Origin: Larix kaempferi | Taxonomy: Eukaryota; Streptophyta; Pinopsida; Pinales; Pinaceae | Assembly: GCA_027924585.1 (NCBI GenBank) | Contig: BSBM01001666.1 | Span: 186,001-250,000 of the forward strand | Direction of reading: 5' to 3' | Length of the DNA: 64,000 nt | Shown: positions 55,094-64,000 of the stretch, one piece after another | How positions within the stretch are numbered: position 1 is the stretch's first letter | How the letters are laid out: each line of letters opens with the position of its first letter | Notes under the pieces: model-generated | Databases searched by the model: none | What the model saw: only the letters and a program-made list of their open reading frames with translations | What the model was told of the DNA's origin: nothing | Position numbers and translations under genes: made by a program

Positions 55094-56760
55094 TGTTGGG
55101 CCCAGGTTGAGACAAAAGTTTTGGAAACACCCTTTTGAGATAAGCAGGGAAAGCTGAGCTGAGTGCAGCTTAGAAATACAATTTTGCCTAAGTATTGAGG
55201 ATGCTACGAAGTTGCGCGCAGCATCCAACTTTTGATCAGACTGCGGATTTGCGCGCATCAACGAAGTTTTGGCCATGATGCGAAGACTAGTACTACGCAG
55301 AAGCAGTGCTGCGAAGTTAGGAGGCCACGTGGAGCCAGCAAAGCGAAATGTTGGACAAGTATCAGGTGTAGGTACCGGTTGGACCGGTAGCAGCCATTTT
55401 TGAAAAGATATTCCAGGATTTCCAAGCGGCGGACATAAGCAAATCAGGAAGGCGGCCACACGTGGGTTGTTAAGGAAAGCAATGTTTGGCACGCTTGGAA
55501 GGAGAAACCGTTAGAGAGAAACGGTTCGGCAGAAGAAGCCTATAGGTACACGTGCAACAGGAAGGCCGATAGTGACAGGATGAGGAAGTGGAGATCCACC
55601 ATGATCAAGCAAACGCTACCAGGAGCCAGCAAGCTGGTTTGGAAAACCGGCGCAGTTTTGGAAACCCTTAGGGTTTTGGGTTTTTAGGTCTTCGACATTG
55701 TACAAACATGACCTTCGGGCATGATCTATTTAAAAAGACAATTTTGTATGGGATGGGGTTGCTCTATTTTTGGGGCTAATCATGATATAACCTTTTGTAT
55801 TGAGAAATCTCTCCAAGCTGATAATATTGTAAAGGCTCTGCAGCTATGTGCGCAGAGACCTAGCCGAGAGAAAGGAGAGTCTACAGCTAAGTGCACAAAC
55901 TAAGAACGGTTGCTCCATCCCTTTTGAAAGAAATGTATTACCAACCATTCTTGTGGACGTAGCTTTCCATCCGGGGTAGTGAACCATGTTAAATCCTATG
56001 TTATGCAATTATGTTTTATGAATGAATGACTGTCTATATTGTCTGTAGAATGAATTTTTTAATGTTTCCTTGCATGATGTAATAGGAGAACTTTGATATG
56101 CATTTACCAATAGGAGAAGTTTGGGAATGATATGCTAGGTTCCATGAGAACAGATGAATGGTGAACATTTCAATTATATGTTAAGATCATGAATTAGTCA
56201 TTTAGGTTTATTGCTTTCTTAAACACAGTGAAGGAACGCAGCACGGTTAGTCACGTCTATCAATTCAGTTCACGTTGTAATAATCTAAGTCCTTGAATGA
56301 ATGCTAGAAAGATAACCAGTAAGTGCCTGAATGGATGGATGGGTGATATTCATCTCAGTGCCTTAACCTTTTCAAGATCTTCCAAGTAGAGGATAAGTGT
56401 GGTTGATTCGTAGTTCCAGTAGAAGATTCGTAGCAGTAAGAAGCCCTTAGTGAGGCCCGCAGCATTGCCATCACCACACCGTAGTCGATCGCAGTGTAGA
56501 TCCTGTTGCGTACCGCATCGCTTTGACCCGCAACGCACTCCTTCTGTCCTGCACTGCGCAACTTGTTCATATAAACAACTCATCATTTACTGTGGAAACC
56601 TGATTCCGCAGTACCCCATAAGATACACCTTGGGTGAGACCTCATCCTGCTCGCAGGTTGTTGCTGAAAGGGCCAGTGCAAAGGGGTTTTGTTGGTCAAA
56701 AGGGAGAACCGCAAAGAACCTGGGTCTAATTGGAAACCTTTGGGTCAGTAGAAGCCAACA
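55094..56760 (+). repeat. 3' LTR of element B
   Basis: Partner of 43200-44871. It lacks a short stretch after GGGGCTA (near 55775) and has an extra GTTAGAGAGAAACG-like insertion near 55512. Confidence 0.95.
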
Positions 56761-56765
56761 TAGAT
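56761..56765. repeat. TSD of element B (right copy)
   Basis: TAGAT, identical to 43195-43199. Confidence 0.92.
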
Positions 56766-57830
56766 CATAGTCTACTGATCCAATTTTGTTTAGGATCTCA
56801 AAAGGTCCACAAAATATGGCGGCCAACTTCTTGCAGTTACCCAACTGCAATGAAATTTTTATTCCTCTGACCTTTAGGAACACTTTGTCCCCAACTTGAA
56901 ACTCTCTATGCATTCTATTTTTATCTACATAACTCTTCTGACAATATTGAGATACCTCCAAGCTTTGTTTGATCTTGGTTACTTGTTGTTCCATGTCCTA
57001 AAGCATTTCTAGTCCAATTATTAGTCTATCCACTAGTTTTCTCCAATTCTATGGAACATACATTTTATTCCATATAATACTTCAAATGGACTCATCTTCA
57101 ATGAGGCATGGTAACCGTTATTGTAGGAAAATTCCACTAAGTACGAGTAATCTTATCATTCATTGGATTTGTCCATTACATACATTCTGAGCATGTCCTC
57201 AATGATTTTATTTACTTGTTCAGTCTGTCCATCCGTCTGTGGATGATAAGCTACACTAAAATTGAGTTTGATTCCAAATTATCTGAGTAGACCCTTCCAA
57301 AAGTTTGAAGTGAACTTTGGATATTGATCTGAAACTATTGCTTTTGGGATACAATGCAACCTGGAAATTCCCCTCATATATATTTATGTGATCTTAGCTA
57401 CATTAAATATTGACTGCACCGGAACAAAATGGGATGAATTTGAAAAAATTTTAACCACTACCATAATGGAGTCATGTTGCTTCAGTGTTCTAGGTAACTT
57501 TGTAATGAAATCAATGGTTACCACATCCCACTTCCATTCTGGTACCATCAATGGATTGAGTAGACTAGCAGGGTATTTATGTTATTCTTTTACTCTTTGA
57601 CATTCCAAGCATTGAGCAATAAATATGGCCACTTCTTTCTTCATGCCTGGAAAATGATATTCTTTCCTAATTGTTGTCACCATCTTTTGGTACCCAGGAT
57701 GACCTGCATAAGACACATTATGAATTTCATGTAACATAATTTTCTTCAATTCACTTTCGGCTGGTATATAAATTTTATCATTAAATAGAATAATTTTATC
57801 TTCATCCAATTCATACTTGGAAATATTTTA
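56766..57830 (-). pseudogene. integrase of chromovirus C (right fragment)
   Basis: On the minus strand, from 57809: YIPAESELKKIMLHEIHN, GHPGYQKM and CLECQRVKE form the zinc-binding domain. After frame changes come TIDFITKLP (first Asp), VSDQYPKFTS (second Asp) and DGQTEQVN (Glu). The C-terminal region (56994-56780) has FQVGDKVFLKVRGIK and CGPFEILNKIGSVDYDL. It breaks off at the TSD of element B and resumes at 43199. Frameshifts and several stops make it inactive. Confidence 0.88.
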
Positions 57831-58722
57831 ATGGCCTATTATCTATTTGTAACGCTACCACCACTTGCAAATAATGATCATCTTCTTTTAGTCCCTCCCG
57901 TAACCTGATTTTTCAATTAGATTTCCAATTGCTGATAGTTAAAATTTGCATTATTTGACTTCTTCTAATAAGTGCATCTGCCAGTCAGTTCTCTTTTCCC
58001 TTGATGTACTTGATTTCAAAATTGATTTCTCTCTAAAATTAAATCCATATGGCATGTATGGCATTCAAGTGAGGTTGCTCAAAAAAATATTTCAGTCTAT
58101 GATGATCCGTATTCAACTTAAATTTGTTCCCCATGAGATAATGCCTCCACATCCAAAGTGCATGAACTATAACATCTAAATCCATATCATGAGTAGCATA
58201 TTTATTCATGTTCCTTCAGCTTTCATGATTCATAGAAAATCACATGCCCATCTTGCATAAAAACTCCATCGAATCCTTTTAGAGATGCATCTCTACAAAC
58301 TACACACTGTTTGTCTGGATCCAAAATTTTTAATATTGGAGCACATGTGGGTAATTCTTTCAAAAGTCTGAAGTTGTCTTCACACTTTTGGTTCCATATG
58401 AACTTCACATCCTTATTTTGTAATGCTGTAATCGGATTTGCAATCCGAGAGAAAGATTCTATGAACCTTCGATAATAGCCTGCAAGCCCCATAAATGATC
58501 TTACTTTGGTGACACTTTTCAGAGAAGACCATTCTTGTATGGATTTTATTTTCATTAGGTCCACTGCTACGCCCTCCTCATAGATGATGTCACCCAAATA
58601 CAAGAGCTTCTTCTGATAGAATGAGCATTTTCTAAGTTTGGAATATAGCTGATTTTATCTTAGGATTTGCAAGGTCATGCTCTTCCTAGGATTTGGAATA
58701 CACCAAAATATCATATAGGAAC
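57831..58722 (-). pseudogene. RT C-terminus and RNase H of chromovirus C
   Basis: The fragment starts right after the solo-LTR insertion with FLYDILVYSKS. This is the RT active-site box; the first Asp of the DD pair reads Tyr. An open stretch (58603-58223) has YLGDIIYEEGVAVD, RSFMGLAGYYRRFIESFSRI and the RNase H start, with CRDASLKGFDGVFMQDG. Further RNase H segments (TDHHRLKYF-like) follow in other frames to about 58050, and then a tether region to integrase. Confidence 0.85.
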
Positions 58723-58727
58723 TCTAT

Positions 58728-61565
58728 TGTAATACCCCTAGTTTTGACGTGGAATGTATTTATCCAAATTATGTAAATGATGTAAATATGCTAGTGTGAG
58801 CTCCTAGTGCAGAGCTCAAGTCCAAGGCCAAACTAGTGAATGTTTAGGCATGTATGATGCTTATATTTCATTTGGACTATTTAATTGGATTTTATGCTGA
58901 TTTGGAATATTATGTAAATATTATGTGCATAAATAATAAAATGGTCCAAGACTGGTTGTGCAAAGAGAACCAAAGGGGCTATGATTCCACCATGGGAAAG
59001 AGGAAGGGGGTCCATGGGTGACTAAATCCTTGCTACCAAGTGTCAACCTTAGAACTCACACCTAAATTGTCACGTCCCCCCCCCATCCTACCAGCGAGAT
59101 GGAGAGGATCGTGAGGTTGAACCGGGCATCTAGCCCAAGAACTTACTAAGTAAGCATTCAGCTAACATATGGAAATGTATAATACAAGAAAAACACAACG
59201 GAAATACTATTAATTTCACATTCATCATACATTCCAGATTTTCATGTCATTCCTCAATTAAGCAATATCAAATCATCAAATGAGAATACTTATCTTAAAC
59301 CAAAGTAGCCCCTGAGCAACCAGCTACGCTTCTGCAACGTTCCACCCAACCGTAGGCCAGTGTGCTCCTCAATCTCTTAGCACCACTGCCACCCCCGAGC
59401 TGGGCATGATCTCCACAAGGAAAAAGGGGAAAGCAAGCTCTCACATAGCCAAAGATATACCAAAATCAGCCAAGCCAATCAGCAATTGGGTTTCTCAGGC
59501 TGTTAAGAGATGGACAGAGGTGAATTACTAGCTAGTGGCTCACCCATTGAGCTATGGATACTTAATTGGGCTCATCAAGCCAAATCTGTCCCCTTCCACT
59601 CCTGAATCTCCTGCTCACAGGTTCAAACCAAGGATGGGGTTTCTACCAGCTCAGAAAAACGTGGGAACACACAAAAACGAAATGGGGAGATTGGGAAACA
59701 ACCCAGGGAAGCCAAATCCATTTTTAGAAAAATGTCCTTGGACATTCGGGGGCAAAAACGACCTCCATATAGTCCCCAAATCGTGGCCCTTCTCTCCCAA
59801 GCTACCGAATATGCAAAAACGAGTTACCAGCATGGGAAAATGCAGGGGAATTGAGAAAAACGTGAGGGATAAAACCCCAACAAGCTCAGACTACGCGAGA
59901 GGATGAATGCCATGGGTAGAGAATGGCTTTGGGCCAATTTCGTGGGGTTTTCTTGCCCAGCAAGCCAAAACTCGATTTCCCAGGTTGTTGTCTTGCCCAT
60001 ACACGAAAATTGACAGCCATACCTCTCCCATCCCAAGGCATTAATTGTCTCAACCAATTCTTGGAAGAATTAAATGATTGGGTGCATGAGACCAAATGGG
60101 TAGTTGAGAGTTCATGGGTTTCCTCAATGAAATGGATTAACACCATGGCTCAAGGGTTTGGTTATTTTCCTCCCTATTCCTTGTAAAGATCATGCCCCCA
60201 TCTCTTTGTTGCATTGCATAGCTGGTTGTGGGTATCTTTCATTAAATTCGTATTTACATGATGTCTTATTTACATTGTGCCCTTCTAGCACAAGAACCAT
60301 AGGCATCTATCTCTTTAATTTCCAGTACATAAAATGCTAAATCAATGGTGGGGCCTTGGCCTTGAGCTCCTCACCATGATTAAGTTACAATATTTACATC
60401 ATTTACGATTTAATGCAAAAGGGGGTCAAAATGGGGACGTGACATAAATTCTATCATGTGCCTTGAATAATCCAAATATATCCTATTTTGACCATTTTCC
60501 AATCATTAGTGCATGTTTGGGGTTGGTGGGAAAAGTCGCCTCATGTAGTTATTGTAGTATGGGACTGACTACGCTTTTGTGACAGTTCTGTCATGACAGA
60601 AGTTAGTCTGCAGCTGCCAAGAGTCTTTTCCCTACTGCTGGAAGTTATGTCAGTTGTCTTGTCACCATTTTCTCATATCCTTTGGATTCAACCCTCATTT
60701 GTCTCATTCTTTCATGTAGGTTTAAAGGTTGCAGAGCTCCCCATTGTTGTCCATGAACTTACCATGTTGTTTTGAACCCAAAAAATCGAATTTGGAGACC
60801 ATGTTGCAGAGTTGGAAGTGGGTTTTGTTGGTTGTAGGTGAGCAGAGAGATTGGGAAAGTTAGGAACCCTTACCCTTGAGTTATGTTGCTTGTAGGTGCT
60901 GGGGAAGCCACATATTGAGGGTGCATGTGGTTCTATACCAGCCAATACCAGGTTAGAATTCTTCTATGCACGCACTAGAAGCACCTAGTAAGATGGATCG
61001 CCCAAGAGAATCGTGGATCGATGAAGGGGATGCCTGAGCAAGAAGGGTGTTTTGTGGGGCAGGTATTGTGGAATCCAAGGCTGTGAGGGCTGAGCGAGAC
61101 CCATGTAGAGATCTATATGAGAATTTGGTTGAGCACATAGAGCAGAATGGGTTGTGGGATGAGAGATAGAATCCTGTAGGTGTTTCCTTCGCCCTGGTGG
61201 CCTCATATCCCAGCTTGGGGGTGGCCTCTTAGCAGCAGAAATAGTATATGCTGGACAGAGTGCCCATGGTTGGGTGGAAAAGCGCTCTTACACAACCAAT
61301 TGCTTGGATATGCATTGGATAAAGATAAGTATTTTTATGTATTTAAATCTAAAAATGTTTTATTTGATGTCTGTAATGTTTATGCTTGTAATTGGATATT
61401 AGATGTGTGTGTGGATAGATTTGAATTCCGTTGTGCACGTTTATTTACATTTATGCACACATTGCATTGTTGAAAAACGTATTATGAACTTGGGGAAAAA
61501 TTTGAAAGCCCAAATTTGGCCAACGTCCCATCCCGATGGTCGGATTGGATGAGTGGGACGTTACA
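58728..61565 (+). mobile_element. outer solo LTR inserted in RT of C
   Basis: Ends are TGTAATACCCCTAG and GGGACGTTACA (TG/CA), flanked by the target duplication TCTAT at 58723-58727 and 61566-61570. Without the nested inner LTR and its extra 5-bp duplication it is about 1456 bp. There is no PBS, internal domain or partner, so it is a solo LTR left by recombination. Its start resembles that of C's own LTR, suggesting a related chromovirus family in opposite orientation. Confidence 0.8.
59068..60444 (-). mobile_element. inner solo LTR nested in outer solo LTR
   Basis: Plus-strand ends TGTCACGTCCCC and GGGGACGTGACA form a perfect 12-bp inverted terminal repeat. The flanking duplication TAAAT is at 59063-59067 and 60445-60449. 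Length is 1377 bp. Orientation is assigned from similarity of 59310-59420 to 41880-42000 in C's LTR. Nothing coding is visible inside. The long terminal inverted repeat could also suit a small DNA transposon, but the TG/CA ends and 5-bp TSD favour an LTR. Confidence 0.75.
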
Positions 61566-61920
61566 TCTATAATGAACTTGTCCAGAAATTATTTAAACAC
61601 CCCATTCATTAGACACATGAATGTGGCTGGGGTATTTGTTAGTCCGAAAGGAAATACTGTATATTCATAATATCTGTACCTAGTTCTGAAAGTTCTTTTA
61701 CTATTGTCCTCATCTTTTATGCACACTTGGTGATACCCAGATCTCAAATCGATCTTGGAAAATAATTTTTCACCTCTCAACTGATCAAAGAGATCATCAA
61801 TCCTCGGTAGTGGATACATTTTCTTGATTGTGGATTTATTTAGTTGTATGTAATCCACACACAATCTTAGTGTGCCATCTTTCTTTCATACAAGCAGAGC
61901 TGGTGCTCCCCATGGTGACA
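61566..61920 (-). pseudogene. RT N-terminal part of chromovirus C
   Basis: An open frame at 61864-61589 reads [34 protein letters not shown] (first catalytic Asp), [12 protein letters not shown] and NGVFK. It ends at the solo-LTR insertion. The next RT residues lie at 58722 on the other side. Confidence 0.92.
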
Positions 61921-62317
61921 CATTGGGCCATATGTAAACCTTCCTTAATAAATCTTCCAGTTGCATCTGCAATTCCCTCATCTATGGGGTGCTCATTCTA
62001 TAAGGAGATTTTGATGCTGGCACAACTCTAGGCACCAAATCAATTGTAAAGTCAATGTCCCGCTTTGGTGGACACAGGTACATCCTGGAACACATCCTAA
62101 AATTCTTTCAACATTGGATGTCCGTTAAGGTTTGGTTCTTTTTCAGTCTTCATTTCCTCTGGATGGATATAATACAACTGACACCCCTTTCTGAAACATT
62201 TCTTCATCTGCATGGATGAATTTTTTCTTATGGAAATTGGTCTTGGAATGCCATTTCTCTAAACTGTATTATTTTTCTCATCGAGACAAGTAATGATTTT
62301 GTTATGGCAGTCCAAAA
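61921..62317 (-). pseudogene. protease-RT linker of chromovirus C, decayed
   Basis: Minus-strand sequence with short pieces in several frames but no long open stretch. It sits between recognisable protease and RT and is the expected linker. Confidence 0.5.
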
Positions 62318-62716
62318 CTACAAAATGCTTATCCATCCATTAATTCCAATCAATACATCATAAGAGCTAAGATGAATGATATCCAAATCATCTTTAGTAT
62401 GACACCCATTCATTTCCAAACAATAATATTTAACCATGGAAGTAATTTTCCTTTTCATTCTGGTATGCAATTGTACCATTCTATGCTTAGACAGCTTATT
62501 TCTTACTAATTTGCTTCTTTCAACTAGATTATTATTTACATAATTGTAAGAAGCTCCGGAATCAATTAAAATTGAAATTGGCAAATAATTTATTTTACCT
62601 TCAATTTCAATCATTGAAGACTGGTGGTCTTCCTGAAAATTATCCAAAGCTGTGTATATGCGAGGAATGCTTCTAGCAACATCTCCCATTGTAGAAGCTT
62701 CCTGCACATTATACAT
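62318..62716 (-). pseudogene. aspartic protease of chromovirus C
   Basis: A 132-codon open frame with ILIDSGASYNYVNNNLVE (catalytic DSGA at residues about 53-56), a flap region and YDVLIGINGWISIL near the end (usual LG replaced by IG; glycine retained). It would mature gag and pol. Confidence 0.88.
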
Positions 62717-63915
62717 AGCAACAACTTTACTTTTCCTTTGAGGACAATTATTGAGGTAGTGGCAACCTCCACATTTCCAACATTTAACTTGGAATGGTTT
62801 CTTTTGTCATGTAGACTCAATCACCCTTGATTCACCTTTTAGGTTTGATTGTTTGAAATAATTAAACAAATCTTTTTTAACACCAAGAGGCTTAAATCCC
62901 TTTTTCCTTTGGTCTTGCTTATCTTTCAGTTTACCCTTCCAAACTTTGCACATATCTTGCTTGCTTTTACCTTGCTCATACAAACGTTTATCTTTCCTAA
63001 TGCATTCCTTCAAAGTGTGAGGTTCATCATAAACTATCCGGTCCTTGTAGAACGATGGTAAGACACTAAGAAATCATTGAATCTTAACCTTTTCATCCTA
63101 AATAAATTGAATGTAGCATAGTAATTCTAGGAATATTTTCTCTTATTCTTCCATAGACATATTTCCCAGTTTGAGTTCAAAGAATTCTTGCATATTCTTA
63201 TCATAGTATCAGTGGGACAAGTATTCATGCTTGAAATATCTTTGAAAAATCTTCCATGAAATTTTCCTTTTATCCATATTTTCCACCTGCTTCAGATGCC
63301 TCTACCACCTGTAAAATTTTCCCTGACAATTATATATAGCAATTTGAGCTTCTTGATTATAAGAATAATCATGTAATTGCAAATATTTTTTCATTTCTAG
63401 AAGCTAAATTTCTACAATTTCTACATATTTTTCCCGATCGAAAGTGGGAGGTTTAATTTTCTTGATTTCACCCTGTAATAGATGTCCATCATGTTTTCTC
63501 TTTTGATTCCTTCTGGGATGAGTATCATGTTGGATTTCAGGCATCTCATTTCCATGATGAATTTCAATTGTTTGATATTGGCAATGAAACCCCTTTTTCC
63601 TTCATCTTTGTTTATGGAATGTTGATATATATCAGTAAATTCTTTGTTCATCAATTCCTCTTCTTCCCTTCTTACAATGGAAGACACTTATTGCATTCGA
63701 TTTTGTAACTGTTCCAGATTCTGCATCACTTGCTTATTTATTTGGTTTTGTTGTTCTAAGCTCTGTAAAAGTTTTCCATTCCCAAATTGTATGTCCTTAA
63801 AGGTTCGGAACACTTCCACTTTTCCCATCTCAGTCTGATGACCATTAGATTTAGTTATTTGAACATCCAAACCAACTTCTTCAGCAAAGTTGGATAAAGT
63901 AGGCTCTTCTGCCAT
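62717..63915 (-). pseudogene. gag of chromovirus C
   Basis: The ATG at 63915 gives MAEEPTLSNFAEEVGLD and a glutamine-rich LLQSLEQQNQINKQVM helix, stopped at 63688. A second open piece (63687-63421) and many frame changes follow. A zinc knuckle CWKCGGCHYLNNC, with three rather than four residues before His, lies near 62775. This is the shell and RNA-binding protein, heavily damaged. Confidence 0.75.
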
Positions 63916-64000
63916 TTTTTTAAAATATCGCTTGCATACTATTCTGGCAATCTACAATTATAGTGGTCTGAAAATTGTGTTGTCACTAGCAACCTGAGAA

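Larger units (their letters stand above)
43200..56760 (+). mobile_element. Ty3 retrotransposon B with long accessory ORF
   Basis: A 13.6-kb element between direct LTRs of 1672 and 1667 bp, inserted in the integrase of C with a perfect TAGAT duplication. Order: LTR, PBS, gag with N-terminal extra domain, about five zinc knuckles, protease, second capsid-like domain, RT (YFDD), RNase H, integrase, 450-bp spacer with a TATA box, accessory ORF, polypurine tract, LTR. No chromodomain is visible after integrase. The LTRs differ by some 5-8 percent by eye, so the copy is old. Damage is mainly point nonsense changes, about three quarters of them TAG, with few frameshifts. Confidence 0.95.
40016..64000 (-). 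mobile_element. Ty3 chromovirus C, interrupted by B and by solo LTRs
   Basis: On the minus strand from the right edge: gag, zinc knuckle, DSGA protease, RT, RNase H, integrase, chromodomain, polypurine tract and 3' LTR. The 5' LTR lies beyond the window. Element B splits the integrase C-terminus, and a solo LTR (itself carrying another) splits RT. Removing these and one copy of each TSD makes the coding segments colinear. The left boundary 40016 is a best guess. Confidence 0.85.

Noticed and set aside
59535-60186. Several overlapping ORFs on both strands
   Set aside because: All lie in the inner solo LTR and lack any domain similarity.
1-64000. CRISPR arrays, bacterial operons, rRNA or tRNA genes
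   Set aside because: No regularly spaced identical repeats, no ribosome-binding-site-led gene runs and no cloverleaf or rRNA-like sequence were seen; tandem repeats here are decayed and lack unique spacers.

Overview
This window looks like nuclear intergenic DNA of a plant, probably a gymnosperm with a large genome. It is AT-rich and packed with nested LTR retrotransposons. It shows no operons, rRNA, tRNA or recognisable host housekeeping gene. Every coding signal I can name is retrotransposon-derived: gag, protease, reverse transcriptase, RNase H, integrase, chromodomain, or accessory ORFs linked to retrotransposons. Almost all are broken by stops or frameshifts. Species assignment is inference; no marker gene fixes it. 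LTR ends, target-site duplications (TSDs) and primer-binding sites (PBS) were read directly from the sequence.

Layout. 1-3.1 kb: no gene, two degenerate motif arrays and an AC/AT microsatellite. 3.16-6.45 kb: a long broken accessory ORF with a coiled-coil tail, followed by an LTR-like segment with a TATA box. 8.08-8.74 kb: relic of the coding-free element family seen again at 23.4 kb. 9.46-10.7 kb: broken gene resembling plant-mobile-domain-like proteins. 10.87-14.87 kb (-): Tat-like Ty3 relic 'G' with a second RNase H after integrase. 14.88-16.57 kb (-): 3' part of a Ty1/copia element, cut by the LTR of plus-strand Ty3 element 'D' (16.57-19.0 kb, LTR, PBS and gag only). 20.20-21.22 kb: a DNA transposon with 15-bp terminal inverted repeats (TIRs) and an 8-bp TSD. 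21.61-26.29 kb (-): coding-free LTR element 'E' (TSD ACAAA), apparently inside the leader region of another minus-strand element 'F' (PBS at 27.06 kb). 27.51-39.67 kb (-): nearly complete Athila-like Ty3 element 'A' (TSD ATAAC) with an accessory ORF after integrase. 40.0-64.0 kb (-): Ty3 chromovirus 'C', running off the right edge.

C is interrupted twice. Element 'B' (43200-56760, +, TSD TAGAT) sits in its integrase. A solo LTR (58728-61565, TSD TCTAT) sits in its reverse transcriptase, and that LTR carries a second solo LTR (59068-60444, TSD TAAAT).

Element B is the most interesting object. It is a Ty3 element with about five gag zinc knuckles, a second capsid-like domain between protease and RT, a variant YFDD reverse transcriptase, and downstream of integrase a 966-codon accessory ORF. 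That ORF follows a separate consensus TATA box and encodes a globular N-terminal part, a basic linker and a long coiled coil. Element A and the 3.2-6.4 kb locus carry accessory ORFs of the same overall architecture. A second recurring theme is that most element families here carry their own array of a short degenerate GC-containing motif in LTR or leader DNA.
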